Program-made: the position numbers and the translations under genes | Notes under the pieces: generated by a model | What the model saw: only the letters and a program-made list of their open reading frames with translations | What the model was told of the DNA's origin: nothing | The model's database searches: none | Part shown: positions 36,086 through 44,627 of the stretch, one piece after another | Layout: the number at the start of each line of letters is the position of its first letter | Numbering within the stretch: position 1 is the stretch's first letter | Origin: Bacteroides_D sp963543925 | Lineage (GTDB): Bacteria; Bacteroidota; Bacteroidia; Bacteroidales; CAJPTX01 | Reading direction: 5' to 3' | DNA: 64,000 nt | NCBI GenBank assembly: GCA_963543925.1 | Contig: CAUUCP010000005.1 | Location: forward strand, 8,567-72,566

Positions 36086-36101
36086 TACTACCTAGGTAGT
36101 A
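36086..36101. promoter_or_regulatory. Perfect 16-bp palindrome upstream of the acyl-CoA ligase-like gene
   Basis: TACTACCTAGGTAGTA reads the same on both strands and lies 64 bases before the ATG at 36166, in the 185-base gap after nadA. It could be an operator for a dimeric regulator. No regulator gene is nearby. Confidence 0.4.
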
Positions 36102-36165
36102 TGCATGTCTTTTATTATCCCTTGTAGAGAAAACAATTCGCTTAACACTTGCGTTTATCCTCGTA

Positions 36166-37845
36166 ATGGAAAATACAACACCTCTTTCCACGGAAGACCT
36201 CTTTACGCAAGATTTGGGTGCGCGACTGCGTGAAACTTTACAGACGCACTGGGACTTGGTCGCTTACTCTACCCATACGGGAGGGCAGGTATATTATCGC
36301 GAAGTTGCAGTGAAGGTGCTGGAAATTCACGAGCTTCTTCGACAGGCGAAGATTAAGCCAGGAGACAAGGTCGCGGTGCTGGGATACAATTCCCCTTACT
36401 GGGCGACGACCTATGTCGCCCTACTTGCCTATGGGGCGGTGGTGGTGCCTGTACCCCGTTCATTACGTTCCAAGATGATTTATCGAATCTTGCAGCATTC
36501 GGGGGCTAGGGCGCTCTTCCTATGTGAACATCTCTGGGAGAACCTCAATGAGTTCTACCTCTCTTATTTACAACTGATTGTCGGATTCCCTAACTGGAGC
36601 GTACTCTTTGTGAAGGAGAGCGCTTTGCAAAATTGCTCCTTTGAACAGGTCTCAAAAGCTGCCCTCACCAAAGAGAAGATCTGGGAACAGATGGGTGCGT
36701 TTCACACCTACGCTTCGGAAGATCCCGTAGTGCTCAACTATACCTCTGGGACGGTGGGGTTTCCCAAGGGTGTCCTTTTGCCAGCTCGGAGTTTACTTGC
36801 CAATATCCGATACGCTGAACGTGTCGTACCCTTGAAATCAAAGGATGTCATCGTCTCTTACCTCCCTTTTGAACACATTTATGGTCAGGTCTTTGACTTC
36901 TTATATGGTTTCCTCATGGGGGCGCATGTCCATATCTTGTCGAGTACACCGTCGCTCTCGGCATTGCTTAAGGCTTTTCAAACCTATCACCCCAGGCTCA
37001 TTTTGCTCCTCCCGAGTCTGTTTCAACGGATTTTCCAATCGTCGATTCCGCATTGCGCCAATAGAAAGGGGATCCGTTCACTGCTCCGCTTGCCTGTCGT
37101 GGGGGGATGGGTACAGTACTTTTTCCGAAGGCGTTTGGAACGGATTTTGGGCAGCAATTTTATCTCCGTGGTCATCGGAGGGTATCATTTCAATCCGCAG
37201 ATAGAGGATTTTTTACGAACCATTCATTTTCGGTATTCGGTAGGGTATGGGCTTACGGAAAACGGTGCTTTGGTCACATATCAGGGTCCAGAGACGGGAA
37301 AGCAGTATTCGGTAGGACAGGTGGTAGAGGGGGTCGAGCTCGAAATACAGGATCTAGACGAAAATGGGGTCGGAAATATCTGTATTCGTGGCTTAAATCT
37401 CATGCTAGGATATCACAATCCGTTTGATACGAACGTCTCTTCTGTCTTCAGAAAAGGATGGTTTGATACAGGAGATCTTGGCTATCTTGATCAGAATAAC
37501 TACCTTTACGTGAAAGGTAGAAGCGTAAACGCGTTACTTTTGCCAAGCGGACACCGCATCTATCCAGAAGAATTAGAGAACCTAATGAACACGATGCCCT
37601 ATGTACAGGAGTCCCTTTTGGTGGAACGAAGGGGAGAGCTTGTGATGTTGGTACAGCCCTCGTTATTAACCAGAAGGCGTCGCCAACTTTCCGAGGCGCA
37701 ATTATTTTTTGAGATGGAGCGTAACCGAGAGCGACTCAATCAGCGCTTGGGTACTTCCGTTCGTGTGTCGAGGATCGAGCTGCAGTATCATCCCTTTGAA
37801 TTGACTACCAAGTTGTCCGTGCGACGACCGGGGGCGCACTGCTAG
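36166..37845 (+). CDS. AMP-binding acyl-CoA synthetase-like protein
   Basis: A 559-residue adenylate-forming enzyme. The P-loop-like motif is LNYTSGTVGFPKGVLL, followed by SYLPFEHIYGQVFDFL, VGYGLTEN (A5-type motif), GWFDTGDLGYLDQNNYLYVKGR and PSGHRIYPEELE. It probably activates a fatty or other carboxylic acid with ATP, then CoA. The final acid-lysine region (KLSVRRPG) differs from the usual K-V-R-R pattern and the C-terminal subdomain is short, so acceptor transfer may differ. It stands alone between nadA and the T9SS-linked trio. Confidence 0.85.
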   Translation: MENTTPLSTEDLFTQDLGARLRETLQTHWDLVAYSTHTGGQVYYREVAVKVLEIHELLRQAKIKPGDKVAVLGYNSPYWATTYVALLAYGAVVVPVPRSLRSKMIYRILQHSGARALFLCEHLWENLNEFYLSYLQLIVGFPNWSVLFVKESALQNCSFEQVSKAALTKEKIWEQMGAFHTYASEDPVVLNYTSGTVGFPKGVLLPARSLLANIRYAERVVPLKSKDVIVSYLPFEHIYGQVFDFLYGFLMGAHVHILSSTPSLSALLKAFQTYHPRLILLLPSLFQRIFQSSIPHCANRKGIRSLLRLPVVGGWVQYFFRRRLERILGSNFISVVIGGYHFNPQIEDFLRTIHFRYSVGYGLTENGALVTYQGPETGKQYSVGQVVEGVELEIQDLDENGVGNICIRGLNLMLGYHNPFDTNVSSVFRKGWFDTGDLGYLDQNNYLYVKGRSVNALLLPSGHRIYPEELENLMNTMPYVQESLLVERRGELVMLVQPSLLTRRRRQLSEAQLFFEMERNRERLNQRLGTSVRVSRIELQYHPFELTTKLSVRRPGAHC

Positions 37846-37907
37846 TGGGGAAGGTTATTAGGGCTTGTTGAGGTAAGGATTTTAAACGTTTAATTTCGTA
37901 AGTAGAG

Positions 37908-39041
37908 ATGAGAATAGGAAGAAGTTCATGGCTGGCGCTCTGTCTTGTGGGGCTTGGCGCTACTGGGGTGTGGGCACAAGCTCCTACCCCTACGTTGGGA
38001 CCAGCGGATGGTTCCGCAACTTATCAAACACCGTCAACGGATAAGTATTGGCGTGTAGATGACAATGCAAACAATGGTGGTAGCAATTTGAACATTGTTT
38101 ATCAGACGATTGGAACGACGAGTAAGTACTGGGTAGCACCGAGTATCTTCCAACACAGTTTATTGGATCATACTCAGGCTGCACATACAGCAGGCTTGGC
38201 AGCAAACGCTAATTGGAAGTGGGAGGTAGATGGCTCGACGGCTCTTAGCCCAGTTGCTGAATTTGAGTTCCCTTCTTATACGCCAGGAACGCCACGTCCT
38301 CAGACAAGTCTTGACGTAAAAGCCATTGCGAGAAAAGAGATGATCCTCAAGGTAACGGAAACGGGGGATTGTGGCGATGGGCTTTCTACGTATTTCAAGA
38401 TTATTGCTACTGGTAAACCGCAAATTGAGATAGAATCTGCATCTCTTGTGTACGGAGGACCTACTGACAAGATTGATGGTACGCTTGAAACCGCTGCTGC
38501 AGGGGCAACTCCTACGGCTATTCAAAACGCAAAGGGTTTCTTGATCAAGACCTGTGATGCTACCAAGATCAATGGGAAAAGGTTGAAGATTAAATTGAAA
38601 TCTACAGAAGAAGGGGTGCCAGACGATTTGCGTCGTTATGCATTTAGCGTACAGCACATGGTGCAAAAACATGCAGACGATGGTACTTATACTACAACCA
38701 CGCCTTTGGCAATGGCAAAAGAGTATAAGTTGAATGGTACGACTCCTGCTGAGAAGAAGCTCAGAATCCCTGCAGCAGGTGCTGAACTTGAGTTTTCTCT
38801 CGATAACCTTACGCTTGCTACGGGAGAAGACTACGCAGAGCATGTTTACTATCTCGATGGTAGTGAAGGTCGTGACAAGCTCGTATCCATGGTTTCGCAT
38901 CGCTCGAGTATGACAGACCCTACCACTCTGGGAACGCTCGCTGAGTATGACTTCGACAAGGCCAATAAGGGCTACTATGTCGTGGTTCGTCTTGAGGCCT
39001 TCAGAACTGGTCCTGTTTACTTCATCCCTTATATCGATTAG
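37908..39041 (+). CDS. Unrecognised secreted protein at the head of the type B cargo/PorP trio
   Basis: A 377-residue protein with a clean signal peptide (WLALCLVGLGATGVWAQ). The mature part is rich in T, A, D and K and predicted to be beta-sheet-like; I recognise no known domain. The two nearby cysteines at ETGDCGDG and LIKTCDATK may form a disulfide. The C-terminus (GYYVVVRLEAFRTGPVYFIPYID) lacks the PNPF/KMVK-type sorting signal, so it is not an evident T9SS cargo. It is followed by a terminator-like hairpin, then by a type B T9SS cargo gene and a PorP/SprF gene. A role as a periplasmic or surface partner of that pair is inference from position only. Confidence 0.65.
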   Translation: MRIGRSSWLALCLVGLGATGVWAQAPTPTLGPADGSATYQTPSTDKYWRVDDNANNGGSNLNIVYQTIGTTSKYWVAPSIFQHSLLDHTQAAHTAGLAANANWKWEVDGSTALSPVAEFEFPSYTPGTPRPQTSLDVKAIARKEMILKVTETGDCGDGLSTYFKIIATGKPQIEIESASLVYGGPTDKIDGTLETAAAGATPTAIQNAKGFLIKTCDATKINGKRLKIKLKSTEEGVPDDLRRYAFSVQHMVQKHADDGTYTTTTPLAMAKEYKLNGTTPAEKKLRIPAAGAELEFSLDNLTLATGEDYAEHVYYLDGSEGRDKLVSMVSHRSSMTDPTTLGTLAEYDFDKANKGYYVVVRLEAFRTGPVYFIPYID

Positions 39042-39057
39042 TCTAACACATTTGGAA

Positions 39058-39100
39058 CGTGTGGTTGTCTCGAGAGGGCAGCCACACGCTCCATTTTTCT
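39058..39100 (+). terminator. Intrinsic terminator after the unrecognised secreted gene
   Basis: A 12-bp stem with two G-U pairs (39058-39069 with 39077-39088) and a 7-base loop is followed by ctccatttttctttat. It separates the 377-residue protein from the next promoter. Confidence 0.8.
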
Positions 39101-39101
39101 T

Positions 39102-39109
39102 TATCTTTG
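39102..39109 (+). promoter_or_regulatory. -7 box for the type B cargo/PorP genes
   Basis: TAtcTTTG, a full consensus match, lies 35 bases before the ATG at 39144 and directly after the terminator. Confidence 0.5.
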
Positions 39110-39143
39110 TAGCCCAGACAGCGAAAGAAGTGGCGTGTAACCA

Positions 39144-40373
39144 ATGACCCGAAACCATCCGTTCGGAATATTGAGTCCTGTGCTCGTTGTGGCGAGTTGG
39201 CTCTTGCTGTGTCTCCTATTGGGTGACGCAGTGGCTGCTCCGCGCAAGCGAAAACAGACGCGCTTCGAAGCTCCAAAAACTGGAGCGCCGCAGGAGAAGC
39301 TCCCCGCCGTCTGTTATGGTGACTCGCTCAAGTACGGAGTCAAGGGGGAGAATGGAAAAGCCCTTTTTCTGTGGTCCGTCTATACCTTCTTGCCCAATGG
39401 TACGCGCGTGGATGTCCGTCTCGAGGATGTCGTAGAGCTCACCCCTCTAGGCGATAGTGTCACCATCAAGTGGCGAGACCGAGACGATGCCAATATCGGA
39501 GGAATCTATACCATAGAGGTCATGCAACGAACCGCATGTGGTTTTGGACTCCCCTACAAGACCGACGTATTAGTCAATACGCCCGATATGCATAAACCGC
39601 GCGAGGTGGTCGAGTTCTGTGACGATCAGGACTCCTGTCGTATAGACCTCGCTGCACTACCCTCCTTTGCCGACTATACGCGCTTCTACCTCCTACCCGC
39701 CGATACCCTTCTCCACTCCCCTACCTTCTATGTCCACGATACTATCACGCGACGCGTGCGTTACTATACAAAGGATTATACCTGTTCGTTTGGTGCGGTG
39801 AAAGCTGCGCCCATTCCTGCTCCAAGGTTCGACCTCGGACGAGATACGATCCTTAAAGAGGATGACGAGCTTGAGATTAACGTCTATAACCCCACATTCG
39901 CAAAATACGAATGGGATACAGATAATAAGAGTACCGAGTGGTGGGCGTCCGTCTCTCCCTATACAGCTGCCATTACTGTACGGGGGTACGAGGGCGATCA
40001 ACAAATTAGTCTGCGCGTGACAGGAGAGAATGGTTGTGCCGTTTCTGATACGATAAAGATACGAGCCATTAGCGAGACCCTCCTGCGCATTCCTGCGGCT
40101 TTTACCCCCAATGGCGATGGTGTGAACGATACATGGGTGCTGGGACTCGACCCCAATGTCCGTTTCCCATCTTCGATCCCCGAGGTGCTGGAAGTGCGGG
40201 TCTATGATCGCACTGGAACCTTGGTGTGGTATTCCGACGACGGCTACCAACCGTGGAATGGGATCGATATCCGTGGACGTGCCCTCCCCGTAGATTCTTA
40301 CCACTACGAGGTGATCTACATAGAGGAGAACGTTCAGAAAACCGCGCGTGGCGCAGTAACCATTGTTCGCTAG
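39144..40373 (+). CDS. Secreted protein with T9SS type B (CHU_C / gliding-associated) sorting domain
   Basis: A 409-residue protein with a signal peptide (VLVVASWLLLCLLLGDAVAA). A middle region of Ig-like beta structure (~90-310: IYTIEVMQRTACGFGL, YEWDTDNKSTEWWASVS, VTGENGCAVSDTIKI) resembles SprB-like or PKD modules. The last ~90 residues are a type B sorting domain: IPAAFTPNGDGVNDTWVLG, EVRVYDRTGTLVWYSDDGYQPWNG, LPVDSYHYEVIYIE. Such cargo usually needs a dedicated PorP/SprF-family partner, and one follows 15 bases downstream. The role is likely surface adhesion; the exact binding target is unknown. Confidence 0.88.
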   Translation: MTRNHPFGILSPVLVVASWLLLCLLLGDAVAAPRKRKQTRFEAPKTGAPQEKLPAVCYGDSLKYGVKGENGKALFLWSVYTFLPNGTRVDVRLEDVVELTPLGDSVTIKWRDRDDANIGGIYTIEVMQRTACGFGLPYKTDVLVNTPDMHKPREVVEFCDDQDSCRIDLAALPSFADYTRFYLLPADTLLHSPTFYVHDTITRRVRYYTKDYTCSFGAVKAAPIPAPRFDLGRDTILKEDDELEINVYNPTFAKYEWDTDNKSTEWWASVSPYTAAITVRGYEGDQQISLRVTGENGCAVSDTIKIRAISETLLRIPAAFTPNGDGVNDTWVLGLDPNVRFPSSIPEVLEVRVYDRTGTLVWYSDDGYQPWNGIDIRGRALPVDSYHYEVIYIEENVQKTARGAVTIVR

Positions 40374-40388
40374 GGGGGGGCTTGAGAA

Positions 40389-41405
40389 ATGCTGCGTTCT
40401 TGTTCGCGTGTGGTAGGTTGCCTGTTGTGCTTGTGGTCACCGTTGTTGTGGTTTTGCACGACCGCACATGCGCAGCAACAGGGGATGTATAACCAGTACC
40501 TTACCAATCTCTTCTACTTCAATCCCGCTTTTGCTGGGGTGGATGGTATCATGGAGTTCTCGCTTATGGCGCGCGAGCAGTGGCTGGGGTATGCGCAGCG
40601 TCCGCGTACCTATTCGCTCAATTTCCAAATGAACCTCCTTGATAACCCCCTTTTGGGAACTTCTTTTGAAATGAAGAGCATCCGTCGGGGGTCAAATGCG
40701 CGCTCCTTTGGAGAGGTCCTAGAGAAGGCGAGTATGGGGGCTGCGGGTACGGTCTTCAGTGATATCAATGGATTGGTGCGTCGCACGGGTTTGCAGGGGG
40801 CGTATTCCTACCAGATCCTTATGGGGAACTGGCTTGTTGCCGCAGGTCTTGGGGTCTCTTTTATGCAGTATAAGGTAAATGTTTTGCCAAAGGATCTCTT
40901 CGACCCCAATATGGATGATCCGCTTATCGCTGCTGGGAAGCCTAACCAAGGTTACGCGCCTGATTTTAATATAGGTGCGATGGCATCTAATGGTACCATT
41001 TGGGCGGGGCTCTCTATGAATGCCCTTATGCAAAATGCACTCCAGTTTGGTACGTACAATAAAGATAACGCCTACAAGCAGTTGCGTCAGATCTACGCCG
41101 TGGGGGGGTACAATCTTGATCTTCGCCCAGGGCTCGTGTTAGCCCCCTCGGCGTTAGTTACGTTCAATAGTGCTTGGCAGTGGAATGCCGATGTCTTGCT
41201 CAGGGTCGCTTATCAGAATAGATTCTGGGGAGCGGTAGGGTATCGTACTCTTTCCGACATGGTGCTCATGGGGGGGATTCGCTATGGGCGTCTCACCTTT
41301 GCCTATGCCTTTAGCTATACGATTGCCGCGCCGCAGGGTATCAATAAGTTTGGTACCCATGAATTTGTGGTCGGCTTCCGTGTAATGGCTAAGAAAGAGA
41401 AATAG
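40389..41405 (+). CDS. PorP/SprF-family type IX secretion outer-membrane protein
   Basis: A 338-residue beta-barrel of the PorP/SprF family. A signal peptide ends at TTAHAQ, followed by QGMYNQYLTNLFYFNPAFAG, the family hallmark. Later strands include GLSMNALMQNALQFGTYNKD, WNADVLLRVAYQNRFWGAVGYR and a C-terminal HEFVVGFRVMAKKEK. Members assist secretion or anchoring of type B cargo, as SprF does for SprB. With the type B gene upstream, this one probably serves that cargo. mutS2 follows directly. Confidence 0.9.
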   Translation: MLRSCSRVVGCLLCLWSPLLWFCTTAHAQQQGMYNQYLTNLFYFNPAFAGVDGIMEFSLMAREQWLGYAQRPRTYSLNFQMNLLDNPLLGTSFEMKSIRRGSNARSFGEVLEKASMGAAGTVFSDINGLVRRTGLQGAYSYQILMGNWLVAAGLGVSFMQYKVNVLPKDLFDPNMDDPLIAAGKPNQGYAPDFNIGAMASNGTIWAGLSMNALMQNALQFGTYNKDNAYKQLRQIYAVGGYNLDLRPGLVLAPSALVTFNSAWQWNADVLLRVAYQNRFWGAVGYRTLSDMVLMGGIRYGRLTFAYAFSYTIAAPQGINKFGTHEFVVGFRVMAKKEK

Positions 41406-41422
41406 TAGAGGAGGTCGCCCTT

Positions 41423-43825
41423 TTGTTTACTTTTCCACAAGATTTTGAAGCACGAACGGGCTTTGTGCACGTGCGCGCCGAGGTGCAAGCTTATGCAGTG
41501 ACCCGAGCGGGGCGCGACCAAGTTGCTGCCTCGTGTTATTCGACCGACTATAATGCGATTGCAAGTAATTTGTCTCGCCTGCGCGAGTTGAAGGCCTTTC
41601 TCCTCTTCCATTCTCTCTCCGAAGAGTATTTTGTCGACGCGACAACGGCGCTCCTCAAATTACAGCATTCCGATCGTGCTTTTTCTGAGGAAGAAGCCGC
41701 GAATGTCCGTACTATGCTACGCTCCGTTCTTTACCTACACTCTCTATGGGGAGAGGGCGTGGAAGTTCAGGCACTGCACGACTGGGTTGCACGAGTCCTA
41801 GTACCCGAGGAGGTACTGCATGAGATAGACACCGTGCTCGACCGAACGGGACACGTAAAGGACAATGCGTCGCCAGAGCTACTGCGTCTTCGTTCACAAC
41901 TCCGCACTAAAGCGGGACGGGTCTCGCACAAGATGGAAGAGCTCTTGGCGAGGTGTCAACGAGAGGGCTACTCCGATGCCAATGCGCAGGTGATGGTCCG
42001 TGACGGAAGACTCGTACTACCCATAGCCGCACAGCATAAGCGGCGCATACCATCCCTTCAGTTAGGGAGCTCTTCCACAGGACAAACGCTTTTTGTCACC
42101 CCCTACGAGGTCTTGGAGTTAGAAAATGAGCTCAAGGAGCTTGAGCAAGCCGAGCTCGCTGAGGTGGCGCGCATCTTGTCAGAACTCACCGACCGTTGTC
42201 GTCCCTTCTATCCTGAATTGCTGCAAGCCTCTGATCTATTGATTTCGGTAGACGTCCTGCGGGCAAAGGTGCTCTATGCTATTGCGGTAGGCGGAGCTGC
42301 CCCTATACTTACGCAGGAACGTCGCTTGCTCCTGCGCGATGCGCAACATCCAGTACTGCTAAAACGGATGCAACGGGGAGGAAAAACTCCCGTACCCTTG
42401 AATTTGATTCTTGATCCCTCGCAGCGTATTGTGGTGATCTCGGGTCCTAATGCTGGCGGGAAGTCCGTCGCATTGCAGACCGTGGCACTCGCCTCCTATA
42501 TGCTCCAGTCGGGGTTTTTACCCTTGGTTAAGGAGAATAGCGAGATGTGTCTTTTCGAAAACCTCTTGCTAGACATCGGAGACGCACAGTCCATAGAGGA
42601 TGACCTCTCTACCTATAGTTCGCATCTCCAAGCGATGAAGGCGTTTACCGAACGAGCTACCCCGACGACCCTCTTTCTCATCGATGAAATGGGCGCTGGG
42701 ACAGAGCCCACAGCAGGAGGCGCAATAGCAGAGGCGATCCTTGTCGACCTCTATCACCACGGAGCTTACGGGATTGTAACCACCCACTACGCTTGTTTGA
42801 AAAATCTTGCTTCGCAAACCGAGGGGATGCAGAATGCCTCCATGCGGTATGATATCGAGCATTTTGCGCCACAGTATACGCTCGACGTCGGAGCACCAGG
42901 CAGCAGCTACGCTTTTGCTATTGCGCGCAAGTTGGGGCTGCGTAAAAGCCTTATCGCTTATGCCGAGGAGTTGGCTGGCAAGGACTATATCAGTCTCGAG
43001 GAGCAGCTCCGTCGTGCGATAGACGAGCGCCGAGCATGGGAGAAGAAGCAGCAGGAGCTTGAGAGCTTGCGACAAGAGGTGGCGACCTTACAAGCTGAAC
43101 TCGCCGAGGAACGGGCTACCCTCACAGAGCGTAAACAGAAGGTCTTGGCCGAGGCGCGTAAACAGGCGCAGGCGATGTTGCGCGACTGTAATCGAACCAT
43201 AGAGGAAACGGTCAGACTAATCCGAGAGAGCAATGCTGAAAAGGAAACGACCAAGCGTGTCCGTGAAGAATTGAAGTTTTACCAGTCCTTTGTGGATTCG
43301 GAGACGGAAGCAGCAAAGCCTCAAAAGGTACAGTCTGCACCCGTAAAACCAACCTTGGCGATAGGAGACACGGTAAAGCTTCTGGGTGGCAATATGGGGC
43401 AGGTGGTCAATGTGAAGGGGGAAAAGGTCGTGGTTGCCGTAGGGCAGCTCATGACCACAATGAATATCGCCGATGTCGAAGTCGTGACGAACCCTGCCGC
43501 AGGGCGTACGAAAGGGGGGAGCGCAAGTGCCGCTTCGCAGAGAGTCTCCCCGCTTAGTTCGATGCGTCAACGAAGGTTGAACTTCTCACCCAACCTAGAT
43601 ATTCGTGGGATGCGGGGGGACGAGGCCATGGAGCTCGTAAGACAGTACCTAGACGATGCCCAGATGTTTAACATCCCCTTTGTGAGTATCCTCCATGGCA
43701 AGGGGACGGGCATCTTGCGCAATCTAGTGCATGACTACCTCCGGCACGCGACATTTGTCGATAGCTATACCAATACCTCGCCTACCTGTGCTGATGGGGG
43801 GGTGACGGAGGTTTACCTGAAATAG
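41423..43825 (+). CDS. mutS2: MutS2 family endonuclease/ATPase
   Basis: 800 residues. The start is a TTG at 41423 with a GAGGAGG ribosome site about 9 bases ahead; I see no better ATG. An N-terminal helical and clamp part is followed by Walker A VISGPNAGGKSVALQTV near residue 345. Next come DIGDAQSIEDDLSTYSSHL, Walker B TLFLIDEMGAGTEP near residue 415, and TTHYACLK. A coiled stretch follows (~510-620), and the C-terminal ~80 residues are an Smr nuclease domain (LDIRGMRGDEAMELV, ILHGKGTGILR). MutS2 limits homologous recombination and in some bacteria rescues collided ribosomes. Its 3' end overlaps the convergent TrmH-like gene by 13 bases. Confidence 0.93.
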   Translation: MFTFPQDFEARTGFVHVRAEVQAYAVTRAGRDQVAASCYSTDYNAIASNLSRLRELKAFLLFHSLSEEYFVDATTALLKLQHSDRAFSEEEAANVRTMLRSVLYLHSLWGEGVEVQALHDWVARVLVPEEVLHEIDTVLDRTGHVKDNASPELLRLRSQLRTKAGRVSHKMEELLARCQREGYSDANAQVMVRDGRLVLPIAAQHKRRIPSLQLGSSSTGQTLFVTPYEVLELENELKELEQAELAEVARILSELTDRCRPFYPELLQASDLLISVDVLRAKVLYAIAVGGAAPILTQERRLLLRDAQHPVLLKRMQRGGKTPVPLNLILDPSQRIVVISGPNAGGKSVALQTVALASYMLQSGFLPLVKENSEMCLFENLLLDIGDAQSIEDDLSTYSSHLQAMKAFTERATPTTLFLIDEMGAGTEPTAGGAIAEAILVDLYHHGAYGIVTTHYACLKNLASQTEGMQNASMRYDIEHFAPQYTLDVGAPGSSYAFAIARKLGLRKSLIAYAEELAGKDYISLEEQLRRAIDERRAWEKKQQELESLRQEVATLQAELAEERATLTERKQKVLAEARKQAQAMLRDCNRTIEETVRLIRESNAEKETTKRVREELKFYQSFVDSETEAAKPQKVQSAPVKPTLAIGDTVKLLGGNMGQVVNVKGEKVVVAVGQLMTTMNIADVEVVTNPAAGRTKGGSASAASQRVSPLSSMRQRRLNFSPNLDIRGMRGDEAMELVRQYLDDAQMFNIPFVSILHGKGTGILRNLVHDYLRHATFVDSYTNTSPTCADGGVTEVYLK

Positions 43826-44547
43826 CTTGCGGCGGCGCATAGGATCGCCACAGCACTCGCCACATTCAGCGAATCCCCTTGTCCACCTTCTCCCTTGGGG
43901 ATCGTGACTTGCAGTTGTGCCTGTGCTAGGAGTTCCTGTGAGAGCCCGTGCCCCTCATTTCCAAACAGGAACAGGCTTGGTGCTCGCAGCGTAACCTGCT
44001 GGAGCGGTTGCCCCTCTAGCTGGGTACCTACGATGGTCGTTTTTGGCGTTAGAAAGGGGCGAATCTCTTCGAAGTGGCGATAGGCAATAGAGATATAGCC
44101 CAGTCCTCCCATCGAGGCTTGTAAAGCCTTGGAGTTGAAGATGCTCACGCTGTCGGGCGAACAGATCACCTGGCGGAAGCCGAACCACGCCGCCGTGCGA
44201 ACGATAGTCCCCAAGTTGCCAGGATCTTGCAGGTTTTCTAGGTAGAGGTGATAACCGCTGTCCATGGGCAATACCGTCCCTTCCATACGCGGGAAAACCC
44301 CGAGCACTGAAGCAGGAGTGTCGAGGTGCGACATCCGCCCCATCTCTTCTTGTGTTACAAGGACGGGGCTAAAGGTCGCAAATCGTTCTTTTTCCTCTGC
44401 AAGACAATAGAGCGCGATGGGGCGTAGCCCACTTCGCAAGAGCTCCTCGACCAGTCTCCGTCCCTCTGCGACAAAGCGTCCAGCTTTTTTGGCAACGTGC
44501 GATGAGTGGAGAGAGCGTATCGACTTTAGCGTGGCTTGTGAGATCAT
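43813..44547 (-). CDS. TrmH/SpoU-family RNA methyltransferase
   Basis: 244 residues from the ATG at 44547 (MISQATLKSIRSLHSSHVAKKAGRFVAEG, the usual start of this family). Upstream in-frame ATGs exist but would overlap the divergent tamL promoter. A substrate-binding N-terminal part is followed by the SPOUT knot: LENLQDPGNLGTIVRTAAWFG (motif 1), FLFGNEGHGLS (motif 2), DSLNVASAVAILC (motif 3). It 2'-O-methylates a ribose in rRNA or tRNA with SAM; the exact base is unknown. It is convergent with mutS2 (13-base overlap) and divergent from tamL. Confidence 0.9.
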   Translation of the reverse strand: MISQATLKSIRSLHSSHVAKKAGRFVAEGRRLVEELLRSGLRPIALYCLAEEKERFATFSPVLVTQEEMGRMSHLDTPASVLGVFPRMEGTVLPMDSGYHLYLENLQDPGNLGTIVRTAAWFGFRQVICSPDSVSIFNSKALQASMGGLGYISIAYRHFEEIRPFLTPKTTIVGTQLEGQPLQQVTLRAPSLFLFGNEGHGLSQELLAQAQLQVTIPKGEGGQGDSLNVASAVAILCAAASYFR

Positions 44548-44581
44548 CACGAACAGCATTGATTGGTGTGAGCGAAAGTAG

Positions 44582-44589
44582 TAACTTTG
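44582..44589 (+). promoter_or_regulatory. -7 box for tamL
   Basis: TAacTTTG lies 38 bases before the tamL ATG, with a TTG at 44563-44565 as a weak -33 candidate. It supports the tamL start at 44628 over an upstream in-frame ATG at 44502. Confidence 0.5.
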
Positions 44590-44627
44590 TTCCAAAGTCT
44601 GTGCCATTTATCCGTTTGTTGTCGCTC

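Noticed and set aside
38160..39158. A 332-codon minus-strand open frame
   Set aside because: It is antisense to the 377-residue secreted protein, which has a signal peptide and normal codon pattern. The antisense product has no domain and odd composition rich in R, C and S.
41423..41425. A TTG start for mutS2 as a sign of a broken gene
   Set aside because: A good ribosome site precedes it, all MutS2 domains are present in one frame, and TTG starts are normal at low frequency.
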